DNA of 49,940 nucleotides from SpSt-600 sp042408195 (GCA_042408195.1 JBHOQL010000038.1:1-49940), one strand, 5' to 3'; counted from the stretch's first letter, positions 40,589 through 49,558 are shown. Made by a program: numbers and translations. Notes: generated by a model not told the origin, from the letters alone.

Positions 40589-40764
40589 TCCCTTTCCTCC
40601 CTGTAGTTTGGAAAACATTGTAGGCACAAGGGGATTTTTGTCAAGGCTAAGCGGTGATTTGGGAGCCGATAAATCCTTTGAAGGGAGAACTTCGCCCCTT
40701 TTACCCTGACTAGCGTTGGATTAACCACGGTACAAGATTTCCGGCCTATCCTGGACGCAATAAC

Positions 40765-40920
40765 TCACTACCGTTGGCTTCGGGCTTGCGTAGCTAAAGA
40801 GCTCACTCGTAGACAAGCGCGCTAATTTATCCCTCGACCCCGATCTGTTTCCTCGGGTGGGTACTTCTGAGTCCCCTTATCATTCTCCCCTACCCATTGG
40901 CTTCAGGTTTGCCACAGGAA
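40765..40920 (-). repeat. Diverged inverted copy of the ~148-bp repeat; rest of gap 40589-41078 empty
   Basis: Read on the minus strand the segment shows GCAAACCTGAAGCCAATGGG, then GAGGAAACAGATCGGGG, then ACGAGTGAGCTC and GCAAGCCCGAAGCCAACGG. These follow the order and approximate spacing of blocks in the 28-kb units (CAGACCCGAAGTCCACAGGG, AGAAAACAAAATCGGGGG, ACGAGTGGGACTC). The repeat distance is about 123 bp, so there is a deletion of roughly 25 bp. I see no gene or terminator in the remaining bases of this 490-bp gap. Confidence 0.5.
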
Positions 40921-41078
40921 AGGTTTCCAATCCTTTCGCGGAATGAGGCGGATCTGGAAACCTCTCCCGTTTTTGCCCGCCGGTTCTGGGCTTGGCTTGA
41001 TTTTAGACGCCACCGGGTGAAAGGTTGCGAAGGCCCGTAACCCTCTGCTGGCTCAGGCTTTCTAGGTGTATTCCACCA

Positions 41079-44078
41079 TTACTTCGTTTTCTCTTCCTTC
41101 AGTTCCCGAGAAGAAAAAGCGAACTTAAGGATTCGACAGTTCCCTGAGTCCGCTACATAGAGGTTTCCATCCCTATCCACCGCCAAGCCGATGGGCAAGT
41201 TGAGCTCGCCATAGCGGCCGAAAGCGAAGAGGAAATTGCCCTCTAGGTCAAAGGCCAGAATGCGGTGGAATTCAGGGTCCGTAGCGAAGAGAAGGCCTTC
41301 CGGGCTTACGGCGAGGTATGGCTTGTTGAGGACGGAGCGGCTTTCCCAGCCGTGGATGCGCCATTCCTTTAGGAAATTAAAATTCGCATCAAATTTCTGT
41401 ATCCGCCTGTTCCAGGTATCAGCCACATAGATATTGCCCTGCGTATCCAAGGCTATGCCCACAGGTTCATCAAAGAATCCCCTATCGATGCCAAATCCAC
41501 CCCACTGACCCAGGAAGAGGCCATCGGGGGAAAACTTCTGGATACGCTTGTTGCCAGTATCGGCCACGAGGAGATTACCTTGGGAATCGATGGCGATGGT
41601 CCTTGGCCCCCAGAAACCCCCAGGTTGTTCCAGTTTGCCCTCAGTATTTACAAAGTAACCCCATGCACTGAGGAAATTCCCGCTGGAATCGAACTTCTGA
41701 ATTCGGTGGTTCCAGGTGTCAGCCACATACACATGCCCGCTTTTATCCACCGCGATACCCCAAGGTTCGTTGAACTGGCCTGGTGCAGAGCCGAAGGTTC
41801 CCCATTGGAGGATGAACTGTCCTTCGGAGTTGAGCTTCTGAATCCGATTGTTACCCGAATCAGCCACGTAAATGTTACCCTCGGAATCCAAAGCCACGTT
41901 GCGGGGGTTCAGAAACTGTCCCGGCCCCGAGCCGCAGGTCCCTATCTCCATAGAAGGTTTTATGGTCCTTGTGCCGCGAGCGTACGGCTCTACTTCCTCG
42001 GGGGGAGGAGGTGGCGCAACGCCAAGCTCCCAAACCTTCTGGTAAACGTCTTTGCGTATGTAAAGGTAAAAATAATGGACGTAGGGCCACTGGGTCAGGG
42101 GGGTCTTGTAACGGCGGTATAAAAATACATCCCAAAGGGCTTTCCGGATTTCAGGATCCCTGAGCATTCTCCAGAGTTTGGCTGGAGTCAGGCCCTTGTA
42201 ATCTTCCCTTGGCCACCATACAAGCCTATAGGTGAAGCGGTAGTATTGATCGCCAAGAAACGGTCTTACCTTGTTCTCATTCTTCGGTCCCACGATGACT
42301 ATTGGGGCGTCAAGGGCCTCGCGAGTGGGATTGGCACCGTAGTAAACCCGGTTGGGATAATCCCTGAAATACCACTCCAAAGGCCAAGTGGAATCATCAT
42401 CGTAGGCGAACTTTATCTGCCGATCCCCCACGGTATGGAGGGATATGAGGTCGATCTGAGCCAAGGCAATCTTTATGTCCGGAGTGCCATGAGCATAAAC
42501 CAGCAATTCCTTCACGTTATCATAGTTAACGAAGGAGGCCATCCAAGCAAAACGTGCGGTGAGGAAGGAGAGGAGTACTCCGGCAAGCAGGCCAAAGGTA
42601 CCCAAAGAGAGCTCTCGTCCCATCCTCTTGAAGTAGCGATAAAGAGGATAGCCGAAAGCTGCGAGGGCTACCAGTGAAGAAAGCCACCGCACAGTTATGG
42701 TTAGCTTCTGGAGGGAAAGCCCCTGGAATGGTTTCAAACTCAGCAACTGGATCAAAGCTGCTAAAGCTGGAACCAGAAGAACAAAGGCGATGAGGCCACC
42801 CCTTTCCCACCATTCCCTCCAGCGGAAGCTTTCAATAAGTTGCCCACCGAACATCCCCCCCAGCAGTAGTAGGGGTAGAGCGGGGTGAAGCACAAGCCAG
42901 GGCATTTTCTCCCCTGCCCAGCTGTAAATAACCAATGAGAGGATCGACCAGCAGGCCAGAAAAGCCTGGAACCACGCTTTCTCGCTCTGGGGTTTAAAGA
43001 GATAGTAAACAAATCCAGCTGTGCCTAGAATAAGGGGCAACAATTCGTAAAGGGGAAGAAGGAGCAAATAGTAATACCAAGGTTGCCCTCCCCTCTGAAC
43101 ACCATGCTGAGCGAGCCAATAAGTTATGGAGCCAGGAATACCTGAGATGAGGCCGTAGGGATTGGTGAAAAAAGTGGTGAACAGGGTAACGTGAATGGCC
43201 AGGAAAATAAGCAAGCTTGTAAACAAGGCTCGGAAATTTAAGGCGCGCAATGCCAAGGTAAACCCCTTTTCCTGGTTTATCCTGGTAATTATTCCGACCG
43301 CCAGCACGCCACCCAATGTCCCGGTGAAGAGGGAAAAGTAAGGAAGCAAAAGAAGCATACAAGGTGGAAGAAGCTGGGGTTTCTCCAATGCTACGATGCT
43401 CAAAGCTAATATAACAGCTACAGATAAGGCCACGGTCACACCAAGGATAAGGCGCATAATTCTAGCTTCTCCCGCCTTAAGGTTCTCCCACATAAGGGCC
43501 GAGAGTATGAATATAAAGCCGATAAAAACGGTTATGTAAGCAACTTCTTTGGTAGCGATGGCCAGACTGAGGACGGCTGCACCCAAATAAAGCCAGCGCA
43601 GCTCCCTTTCCTCCACAAACCGGAAAAGGGCGATTACCATGAGTAAATTCCACACAGCAATGAAGATATCGTTGCGGATGTAGCGGGAATAATAGAGGAA
43701 AGAGGGGGAGATTAAAAGCATAAAAGACGTAAGAAGAGCGCCTGCGGAGCCAAGCCAGCGCCGCATAAAATATGGCAGCAGGACCAGCACCACGCCGAAG
43801 ACGGCGGGGACGATCCTGGCAGTAAAATCGCTTACGCCGAATAGGAAATAGACCAGAGCATTAGCATGGAAAAGAAAAGGCCCATGCATCATGGGGGTAT
43901 GCTGGTAACCCTTGCCGGAGTAAAGGAAGTAGGAATAAAGGGAATGAAGGCTCTCATCGTGACTCATAGCTCTCGTCCCAAGGTCCCAGAAACGGGTGAA
44001 AATGGCTGCGATTAGGAAGACAAAATAAATGAATTTTTCGGTGCTCAACCTCAAGGGGACAGGTTTTTGCATCTCCAT
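41079..44078 (-). CDS. Agl23-like membrane glycosyltransferase fused to NHL-repeat propeller
   Basis: 999 residues. The first ~500 residues are a multi-pass membrane domain of the GT39-like TIGR03663/Agl23 type: AMSHDESLHSLYSYFLY has the acidic first-loop motif, HTPMMHGPFLFH follows, and YSRYIRNDIFIAVW and KEVAYITVFIGF are further conserved stretches. A soluble region lies at about 520-700. Five to six NHL repeats at about 710-995 (NPRNVALDSEGNIYVADSGN, PWGIAVDKSGHVYVADTWNH) form a propeller, presumably outside the membrane. In archaea Agl23-like proteins are tied to S-layer glycan flipping, which is established only loosely. GGGAGG lies 10 bp before the ATG. It is not obviously co-transcribed with neighbours. 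Confidence 0.85.
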   Translation of the reverse strand: MEMQKPVPLRLSTEKFIYFVFLIAAIFTRFWDLGTRAMSHDESLHSLYSYFLYSGKGYQHTPMMHGPFLFHANALVYFLFGVSDFTARIVPAVFGVVLVLLPYFMRRWLGSAGALLTSFMLLISPSFLYYSRYIRNDIFIAVWNLLMVIALFRFVEERELRWLYLGAAVLSLAIATKEVAYITVFIGFIFILSALMWENLKAGEARIMRLILGVTVALSVAVILALSIVALEKPQLLPPCMLLLLPYFSLFTGTLGGVLAVGIITRINQEKGFTLALRALNFRALFTSLLIFLAIHVTLFTTFFTNPYGLISGIPGSITYWLAQHGVQRGGQPWYYYLLLLPLYELLPLILGTAGFVYYLFKPQSEKAWFQAFLACWSILSLVIYSWAGEKMPWLVLHPALPLLLLGGMFGGQLIESFRWREWWERGGLIAFVLLVPALAALIQLLSLKPFQGLSLQKLTITVRWLSSLVALAAFGYPLYRYFKRMGRELSLGTFGLLAGVLLSFLTARFAWMASFVNYDNVKELLVYAHGTPDIKIALAQIDLISLHTVGDRQIKFAYDDDSTWPLEWYFRDYPNRVYYGANPTREALDAPIVIVGPKNENKVRPFLGDQYYRFTYRLVWWPREDYKGLTPAKLWRMLRDPEIRKALWDVFLYRRYKTPLTQWPYVHYFYLYIRKDVYQKVWELGVAPPPPPEEVEPYARGTRTIKPSMEIGTCGSGPGQFLNPRNVALDSEGNIYVADSGNNRIQKLNSEGQFILQWGTFGSAPGQFNEPWGIAVDKSGHVYVADTWNHRIQKFDSSGNFLSAWGYFVNTEGKLEQPGGFWGPRTIAIDSQGNLLVADTGNKRIQKFSPDGLFLGQWGGFGIDRGFFDEPVGIALDTQGNIYVADTWNRRIQKFDANFNFLKEWRIHGWESRSVLNKPYLAVSPEGLLFATDPEFHRILAFDLEGNFLFAFGRYGELNLPIGLAVDRDGNLYVADSGNCRILKFAFSSRELKEEKTK

Positions 44079-44108
44079 AGTTTATGGACCTCCCAGCCTC
44101 TTACTGGG

Positions 44109-44137
44109 CTAATTGTAATATAGCCTTACCCAATTAG
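44109..44137. repeat. Inverted repeat around the putative -10 of the Agl23-like gene
   Basis: CTAATTG (44109-44115) and CAATTAG (44131-44137) are perfect 7-bp arms separated by 15 bp. On the minus strand the spacer contains TATATT, a plausible -10 for the gene starting at 44078. It could be an operator. Confidence 0.4.
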
Positions 44138-44374
44138 CAAAGGGGGCAAACCTGCAATAAAACCTTGGGAGAGCGACTTCTTGGCCTGCTAATCCGCGGC
44201 GTTAAGCCCTGAGGAGGCCATAGTTGACGACCCTGAAGCTTTGGCTTCGAGCGAAAACGATTGTCAGGTCACGGGAGGGGATAATCCGTCATTTGGGGTG
44301 TATGCACGATTTGCCAGGAATAGGGTGCCGGACGACGGATATAGCTTCAGGAAAGAGAAGGGCATTTGGCTATC

Positions 44375-44960
44375 GTCTCCTCCCAGTGACCGCTTTCCAG
44401 CCAGGCTCGCAGATGGACAACCGCGCAAGCACCCCCAAACTCTTTCCCGCTCCCTTAGTATGTCACCGCCTGATAAGCTGCCCTCCTGCTACCATCGCCT
44501 TTTCCTGGCAGCGCCGAATCACTTCCGTAACCTTCTCTTCCCACAACTCATCTAGGTGCTTCCTCGCCTATTCTTGGGCCTAGGGCTTCCCTCTCCCTAG
44601 GCAGCCCAATCCACTTTCCAGACCTACTGCCTTCCGAATCACCCCGAGGAAATGTTCCTCCACCAGATTCCACATCCAGTTCGCCCCATCCCCACTCGCC
44701 GCAACCTCTTTACCTTGGGCCACTCCTCGCCTATACCCTTCCAGCCAGAGCGCTCGCCCGAACGCTTCGGGTCCTCCCGCAAATCGCTCCGTTGGGACAG
44801 TGGCGGAGCAGTTTTTAATCTCCTCCCCCAGGTACGTACCCCCGTCCCACGTTCCCGGGCCCACGCAGGCAAGGGAGGCAACTGAAGATAAACCAGGTCC
44901 CAGGAAGCCTCTGCAGCTGCTTGCTCTTTGCCCAACAACTCCTTGACAAATCATGTATGC
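44375..44960 (-). pseudogene. Decayed ISKra4-like transposase fragment; rest of gap 44138-44979 empty
   Basis: Three pieces of minus-strand translation resemble consecutive parts of ISKra4/UPF0236-type transposases as I know them. They are AFGRALWLEGYRRGVAQGKE followed by GDGANWMWNLVEEHF (44640-44760), then ARKHLDELWEEKVTEVIRR (44500-44560), and ACAVVHLRAWLESGHWEE (44380-44430). They lie in different frames with stops between, and the middle catalytic part is shortened. So the gene is dead and partly deleted. No terminal inverted repeats or target duplication were identified. The remaining bases between the Agl23-like gene and rpsU hold no recognisable gene. Confidence 0.55.
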
Positions 44961-44979
44961 GCCCATCATCCGCCTCAAA

Positions 44980-45009
44980 TTGACAGCTTCCCCCTTTTAG
45001 GGGTATAAT
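44980..45009 (+). promoter_or_regulatory. Strong sigma-70 promoter of rpsU
   Basis: Perfect TTGACA (44980-44985), 18-bp spacer, perfect TATAAT (45004-45009). The spacer itself carries a CCCC-TTTTA-GGGG inverted repeat. Transcription would begin about 40 bases before ATG 45057. Confidence 0.85.
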
Positions 45010-45056
45010 ATTTTGTGCAAGGCCCTAAATAAAAAGAAGGGGGGTGCTAATTCGGA

Positions 45057-45260
45057 ATGTCGGTCGTCCTTAGGCCAGGAGAATCTCAGGAAAGCCTGCT
45101 CAAAAGATTCCGGAAAGAGGTGGCAGAGGAGGGTATCCTTAGTATTATCCGGAAGAAGAGGTGGTATATATCCAAGAGCGAGATGAAACGGATAAAGCTC
45201 CGCAAAGCCATCCGTAAAGCTCGTCGCCGTATGTTGCGGCAGATGAAGAGAGAAGAGTAA
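45057..45260 (+). CDS. rpsU: 30S ribosomal protein S21
   Basis: A 67-residue, highly basic protein. VVLRPGESQESLLKRFRKEV and the C-terminal RKAIRKARRRMLRQM helices are typical of bS21. It helps the anti-Shine-Dalgarno end of 16S rRNA engage mRNA. A GGGGGG-rich site lies ahead of the ATG. The strong promoter upstream suits high expression. It is followed 58 bp later by a DksA/TraR-like gene. Confidence 0.95.
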   Translation: MSVVLRPGESQESLLKRFRKEVAEEGILSIIRKKRWYISKSEMKRIKLRKAIRKARRRMLRQMKREE

Positions 45261-45318
45261 CCCCCGAAAGTTTCCTGTAATTTACCCGGACGAAAAGGCG
45301 AGGAGGTTTTTCCACATT

Positions 45319-45651
45319 ATGTCAGTTGATATCGGAAAAGTTCGCCAACTCCTAGAGAAGGAGTTGGAAGAAGCTATTAAAGAGTTGGAAGAGCTGGAGA
45401 AAAAGCTGGAAATAAAGGGCGATTATGGCCTTGGCATAGGGGACCCTAACATAATTCAGTGGGAGCTTAACCTTGCTCTCAGGGACAGGGCTGCCCAGAA
45501 AGTGAAAGATATAAAAAAGGCCTTAGATAAGCTCGCCAAAGGTAGCTATGGGATCTGTGAAATTTGTGGCAAGCCTATTGAAGAGGCCAGGCTTGAACTT
45601 TTGCCTTACACCACGCTATGCAGCAAATGTGCATCGCAGCACCGGAGATAG
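45319..45651 (+). CDS. TraR/DksA C4-type zinc-finger protein
   Basis: 110 residues. An N-terminal coiled coil (about 7-35, rich in Leu/Glu heptads) and a C-terminal C4 zinc finger with CEICGKPI near 82-89 and CSKCAS near 103-108. The tip of the coiled coil lacks an obvious DxxDxA motif, which DksA uses in the RNA polymerase secondary channel, so its action may differ. It lies between rpsU and the DHH fusion gene, six bases before the latter. GGAGGT is 12 bp before the ATG, a long spacing. Confidence 0.88.
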   Translation: MSVDIGKVRQLLEKELEEAIKELEELEKKLEIKGDYGLGIGDPNIIQWELNLALRDRAAQKVKDIKKALDKLAKGSYGICEICGKPIEEARLELLPYTTLCSKCASQHRR

Positions 45652-45657
45652 GAATGA

Positions 45658-48270
45658 ATGGAAATAATCCTCACCCACGAAAACGCCGATTTCGATGCTA
45701 TAGCTTCTCTTTTAGCGGCAGCCAAAACTTACCCTCCAGCTATCCCCGTACTTCCCCACCGCCTTAACCGCAACGTTCGAGAATTCCTCTCAATTTACGG
45801 GGATGAATTGCCTTTTATTTCCCCTAAAGATCTGCCCCGTTCGCCTATAACCAGAGCAATTGTTGTTGACACTCAAAGTTTTGTATCAATGAAGGGTATG
45901 GGCCCCCAGACCCAAATCCTCTTTATTGACCATCACCCCCTTTCCCGGGACCTGGATGAAAGGATGAACTACATGGGCGGAGATACAGGAGCTACCACCA
46001 CTATCCTCGTTGAAAAGCTCTTAGAGAAAAAAGTGCCCATAGCTCCTGTCGAAGCTACCCTTTATTTGCTGGGGATATACGAGGACACTGGCTTCCTTTC
46101 CTATGCTGGCACAACCCCAAGGGATGTCAAATGCGCTGCCCAGCTTTTGGAAATTGGTGCTGACCTATCGGCTATCAACCGCTTTCTTCGCTACCCCCTT
46201 TCAGAAGCTCAGAGGGAACTCTATAACAAACTTCTCAACGGTTCCTATCCCTACGAGTTCCACGGCCACTCAATAATAATCTCTTCAGCTTCCTTCCGGG
46301 GTTACGTGGAGGAGATTTCAACCCTCGCCCACCTCCTGCGAGATGTACTGGAACCCGATGCCCTTTTCGTTCTTGTAGATATGGGCGACCGGATCCAGAT
46401 AGTGGCTCGCAGCTCGGTGGACAGTATAGATGTAGGCCTCATCGCTTCCAAACTCGGGGGAGGCGGACACTCCAGAGCAGCTGCAGCTTTCATTCAGGGA
46501 TTGCCCTTGTCCGAAGTCCGGGAAAGGCTTCTGGAAGCTATACGTTCCTCCATAAAGCCTGGTATAACTGTGTCCCGCATAATGTCTTACAGAGTCCACT
46601 CCCTCTCCCCCGATACCACTGTCGACGAAGCGGCCGAAGCCATGAGGAAATACGGCCATGAAGGCTTCCCAGTTGTGGAGAATGGGAAAGTGGTGGGTAT
46701 CCTGACCCGCCGCGAGATAGACAAAGCCCTTCACCATGGCCTCGGCCAAAACCCGATAAAGCTCTACATGCACAAGGGAGACGTCAGCGTTTCCCCCGAC
46801 GACCCTGTAGAAAAAGTCCAGAAAGTTATGCTTGAGCATGGTATAGGCCAGGTCCCTGTCGTATCGGAGGGCAAGGTTATAGGTATCGTGACCAGAACCG
46901 ACCTCATAAAACTCTGGAGTGGTGGGATAGCTACACGGCCGGCTTCGGAAATAGCCCGCAAACTGGAAAGAGCCCTGCCGCCGCCCCTCCTTGATATCCT
47001 CAGAAAAGCCGGGGAAAAGGCACAGGACCTGGGCTTCTCGCTCTACATAGTTGGAGGGTTCGTCCGGGACCTTCTCCTAGGAATGCCAACCCTCGACTTG
47101 GACTTAGTCGTGGAGGGCGATGCAATAGCTCTAGCCAAAGCCCTGGCAAGGGACTTTGGAGGGAGAGTTAGAAGCCACACCCGCTTTGGAACGGCCAAAC
47201 TCATAATTGAGGACCCTCAGAAGCTTGCGATGGGCTATCCCCACCATCTGGATTTCACATCTGCCCGCATTGAATTCTACGAGCACCCCTCTGCCCTCCC
47301 TGAAGTGGAAATGAGCTCAATCAAACAGGATCTATATAGACGCGATTTCACCATCAACACTTTGGCCATTTCCCTAAGCCCGGACAGGTTTGGCGAACTT
47401 TACGATTTTTACGGAGGGCTCAAAGACCTGGAAAGGGGCCTCATAAGAGTGCTGCACAACCTCAGTTTCGTGGAAGATCCTACCCGTATTCTCCGGGCTG
47501 TAAGGCTTGAACAACGCCTCGGTTTCCGGATAGAAAGCCGGACTCTGGAGCTGGTTGATAGCGCCCTTGACCTTCTGGACAAAGTAAGCGGCGAGAGGAT
47601 CTACCACGAGCTCCGCCTCACCCTTCAGGAGAGTGAACCCGAAAGAGCCATCCGACGCCTTGAAGAGATAAAAGTCCTCAAGAAAATTCATCCTTCTCTG
47701 GAGGGGAACGGCTGGATAACTGAGAAGTTCCGCGCTTTGCGGGAGGAAATGCCCATTGCCCAGGAAATCGGTTACGATCTTTCCTCGCCTTCCCCAAGTC
47801 AGCGGGCCCATTATGAACCCATAGGCGCTTTGTACTTTGCTGTGTTGACTTACAGGATGAAACCAGAGGAATTGGAAGCTCTAATAAAGCGCCTGCACCC
47901 TCCTAAGGATGATTCTTCCCTTATGCGCGAGCTCCAAGCTTTCAAAGAAATCTTGAAGCAACTTTCAGAAAGAGACTTTGCTCCGAGCACCATTTACAGG
48001 CTTCTCTCCCCCTATTCTGACCGGGCCCGTTTCCTGGCCCGCATCCTGACCGATTCGTGGCTCGCTCGCCAGCGCCTTGACCTTTACCAACGCAACCTCC
48101 GGTTCGTCCGTCCGGAAATTGATGGCCATTACCTCCAAGAAGTGATGAAAATACCACCTGGGCCCATCTACCGTAAAATCCTCATGGCTCTAAAGGATGC
48201 AAGGCTCGACGGCAAAGTAAGCTCGCTTGAAGAAGAAATCGCCTTAGTGGAGAAAATTCTGGCCTCCTGA
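45658..48270 (+). CDS. DHH - CBS - tRNA nucleotidyltransferase fusion
   Basis: 870 residues with three parts. A DHH/DHHA1 phosphoesterase module (about 1-300) has HENADFDAIA, VVDTQS, IDHHPLSRD and the GGGGHSRAAAA binding loop. Two CBS domains (about 305-435) follow. A class II nucleotidyltransferase / poly(A)-polymerase-type domain (about 455-870) has the head motif GGFVRDLLLG, the metal pair DLDLVVEGD, and RRDFTINTLA. This fused layout is known for A-adding tRNA nucleotidyltransferases in some deep-branching bacteria. It would help complete or repair tRNA CCA ends. None of the tRNA genes in the window encodes CCA, which fits the need. The 7-base gap to the previous stop suggests co-transcription. 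Confidence 0.88.
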   Translation: MEIILTHENADFDAIASLLAAAKTYPPAIPVLPHRLNRNVREFLSIYGDELPFISPKDLPRSPITRAIVVDTQSFVSMKGMGPQTQILFIDHHPLSRDLDERMNYMGGDTGATTTILVEKLLEKKVPIAPVEATLYLLGIYEDTGFLSYAGTTPRDVKCAAQLLEIGADLSAINRFLRYPLSEAQRELYNKLLNGSYPYEFHGHSIIISSASFRGYVEEISTLAHLLRDVLEPDALFVLVDMGDRIQIVARSSVDSIDVGLIASKLGGGGHSRAAAAFIQGLPLSEVRERLLEAIRSSIKPGITVSRIMSYRVHSLSPDTTVDEAAEAMRKYGHEGFPVVENGKVVGILTRREIDKALHHGLGQNPIKLYMHKGDVSVSPDDPVEKVQKVMLEHGIGQVPVVSEGKVIGIVTRTDLIKLWSGGIATRPASEIARKLERALPPPLLDILRKAGEKAQDLGFSLYIVGGFVRDLLLGMPTLDLDLVVEGDAIALAKALARDFGGRVRSHTRFGTAKLIIEDPQKLAMGYPHHLDFTSARIEFYEHPSALPEVEMSSIKQDLYRRDFTINTLAISLSPDRFGELYDFYGGLKDLERGLIRVLHNLSFVEDPTRILRAVRLEQRLGFRIESRTLELVDSALDLLDKVSGERIYHELRLTLQESEPERAIRRLEEIKVLKKIHPSLEGNGWITEKFRALREEMPIAQEIGYDLSSPSPSQRAHYEPIGALYFAVLTYRMKPEELEALIKRLHPPKDDSSLMRELQAFKEILKQLSERDFAPSTIYRLLSPYSDRARFLARILTDSWLARQRLDLYQRNLRFVRPEIDGHYLQEVMKIPPGPIYRKILMALKDARLDGKVSSLEEEIALVEKILAS

Positions 48271-48273
48271 CCG

Positions 48274-49275
48274 ATGAGAAGTAAAGGTTCGGTTCTGGCG
48301 GTAGGGGATATAAACTTAGACATAATCGCCCCCGTGCCTTTTTACCCTCACAAAGGCGGTGAAGGGGTTACTGCTCGGGCAGAAGTCCACCTCGGCGGTT
48401 CGGCGACCAATACAGCTGTAGTGCTGGCCCGGTTCGGAATCAAAACTTACCTATTAGGTCGGGTGGGTGCAGACCCTTTCGGGGACTATGCCGTTTCCCT
48501 TCTGGAAAAAACCCGTGTCGATATAAGTTTGGTGCAAAGGGACTCAGAGCTGCTTACTGGCATTATGTTCATAGCCGTAACTCCTGACGGTGACAGGACT
48601 ATATTTGGTCAGAGGGGAGCCAACGTTAATCTAAAACCCATTTCCCTTAGAGACGCAGGTCTATGTGAACTGGAATGGATCCACATCTCCGGCTATTCCT
48701 TCCTACAGGAACCCCAACGTTCGACCGCCCTTGAAATCTTGAAAGAAGCTTCAGAGATGGGCATAAGCGTGAGCCTTGATGTGGGCATGTGTGCGGCCTT
48801 TCAGGCCCAGAAGGAAATAGAAAAAGCCTTACCTATGCTTCATGTTTTGCTCCTGAGCTTGGAGGAAGCTCGAGCCCTTACCGGCGAAGAAAAACCCGAA
48901 AAGGCTATAGAATATGTCCTTAGCCGCGGTCCGAAGAAAGTAGCAGTCAAAATGGGGGGAAAAGGTTGCCTTGTAAGTGATGGAAGAAAACTTAAAGCCC
49001 TTGGAGCTCTGCCGATAAAGGTAGTGGACACGACAGGGGCGGGCGATGCTTTCAATGCAGGGTTTATACTTGGGGAACTCTTTGGGAGGGGAATTGAGGA
49101 AAGTGGCTTTCTGGGGAACATTTTAGGTGCTATGGCCTGCGCCACGATGGGCGCTGGAGAGCGCCTTCCTGGACCCGAAGAACTCGCAAGTTTTTTGGAG
49201 GCGCAGCCCATGGACCCGGATATAAAAGGGTGGCTTTCGAGCTTGACAGTTGGGGTGATTAATGATAAAATATAA
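48274..49275 (+). CDS. PfkB-family carbohydrate kinase
   Basis: 333 residues of the ribokinase fold. GDINLDIIAPV opens the substrate domain and HLGGSATNTAVVLARFG is the GG-loop region. DTTGAGDAFNAGF near 250-262 is the second PfkB signature with the catalytic Asp in GAGD. The sugar or nucleoside substrate is not clear. It begins 3 bp after the previous stop without a good ribosome binding site, consistent with coupled translation. The -35 of the tRNA promoter lies within its last codons. Confidence 0.9.
   Translation: MRSKGSVLAVGDINLDIIAPVPFYPHKGGEGVTARAEVHLGGSATNTAVVLARFGIKTYLLGRVGADPFGDYAVSLLEKTRVDISLVQRDSELLTGIMFIAVTPDGDRTIFGQRGANVNLKPISLRDAGLCELEWIHISGYSFLQEPQRSTALEILKEASEMGISVSLDVGMCAAFQAQKEIEKALPMLHVLLLSLEEARALTGEEKPEKAIEYVLSRGPKKVAVKMGGKGCLVSDGRKLKALGALPIKVVDTTGAGDAFNAGFILGELFGRGIEESGFLGNILGAMACATMGAGERLPGPEELASFLEAQPMDPDIKGWLSSLTVGVINDKI
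49243..49271 (+). promoter_or_regulatory. Promoter of the tRNA array, inside the 3' end of the kinase gene
   Basis: Perfect TTGACA (49243-49248), 17-bp spacer, TAAAAT (49266-49271). The expected start near 49278 is about 6 bases before the first tRNA. Confidence 0.75.
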
Positions 49276-49283
49276 AACAAGGT

Positions 49284-49355
49284 TGGGGGATCGTCTAATC
49301 GGCAGGACAGCGGACTCTGGATCCGCCAGTCGAGGTTCGAATCCTCGTCCCCCAG
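49284..49355 (+). tRNA. tRNA-Gln (anticodon CTG)
   Basis: 72 nt. Acceptor TGGGGGA / TCCCCCA, discriminator G. Anticodon stem GCGGA/TCCGC, loop CTCTGGA with CTG. CCA not encoded. Confidence 0.93.
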
Positions 49356-49368
49356 TGGTACGTTAAAA

Positions 49369-49459
49369 GGGGAGGTGCCGGAGAGGTCTAACGGGGCCGC
49401 CTGCTAAGCGGTTAAGGGGTTTAAAAGCTCCTTCCAGGGTTCGAATCCCTGCCTCCCCG
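49369..49459 (+). tRNA. tRNA-Ser (anticodon GCT)
   Basis: 91 nt, type II with a long variable arm. Acceptor GGGGAGG / CCTCCCC, discriminator G. Anticodon loop CTGCTAA gives GCT. Confidence 0.93.
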
Positions 49460-49474
49460 CTCTTTAAAAGGGAG

Positions 49475-49546
49475 GGGCCCGTGGCCAAGTGGGAAGGCAC
49501 CTCGTTTGCACCGAGGAGAGCGCCGGTTCGAATCCGGCCGGGTCCA
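49475..49546 (+). tRNA. tRNA-Ala (anticodon TGC)
   Basis: 72 nt. Acceptor GGGCCCG / CGGGTCC contains the G3:U70 wobble, the main identity signal for alanyl-tRNA synthetase. Discriminator A. Anticodon stem CCTCG/CGAGG, loop TTTGCAC with TGC. Confidence 0.92.
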
Positions 49547-49558
49547 AAAAGTGGTTAT

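Noticed and set aside
44224..44583. Plus-strand frames between the Agl23-like gene and rpsU
   Set aside because: They are antisense to the decayed transposase and have no ribosome binding sites or recognisable motifs.
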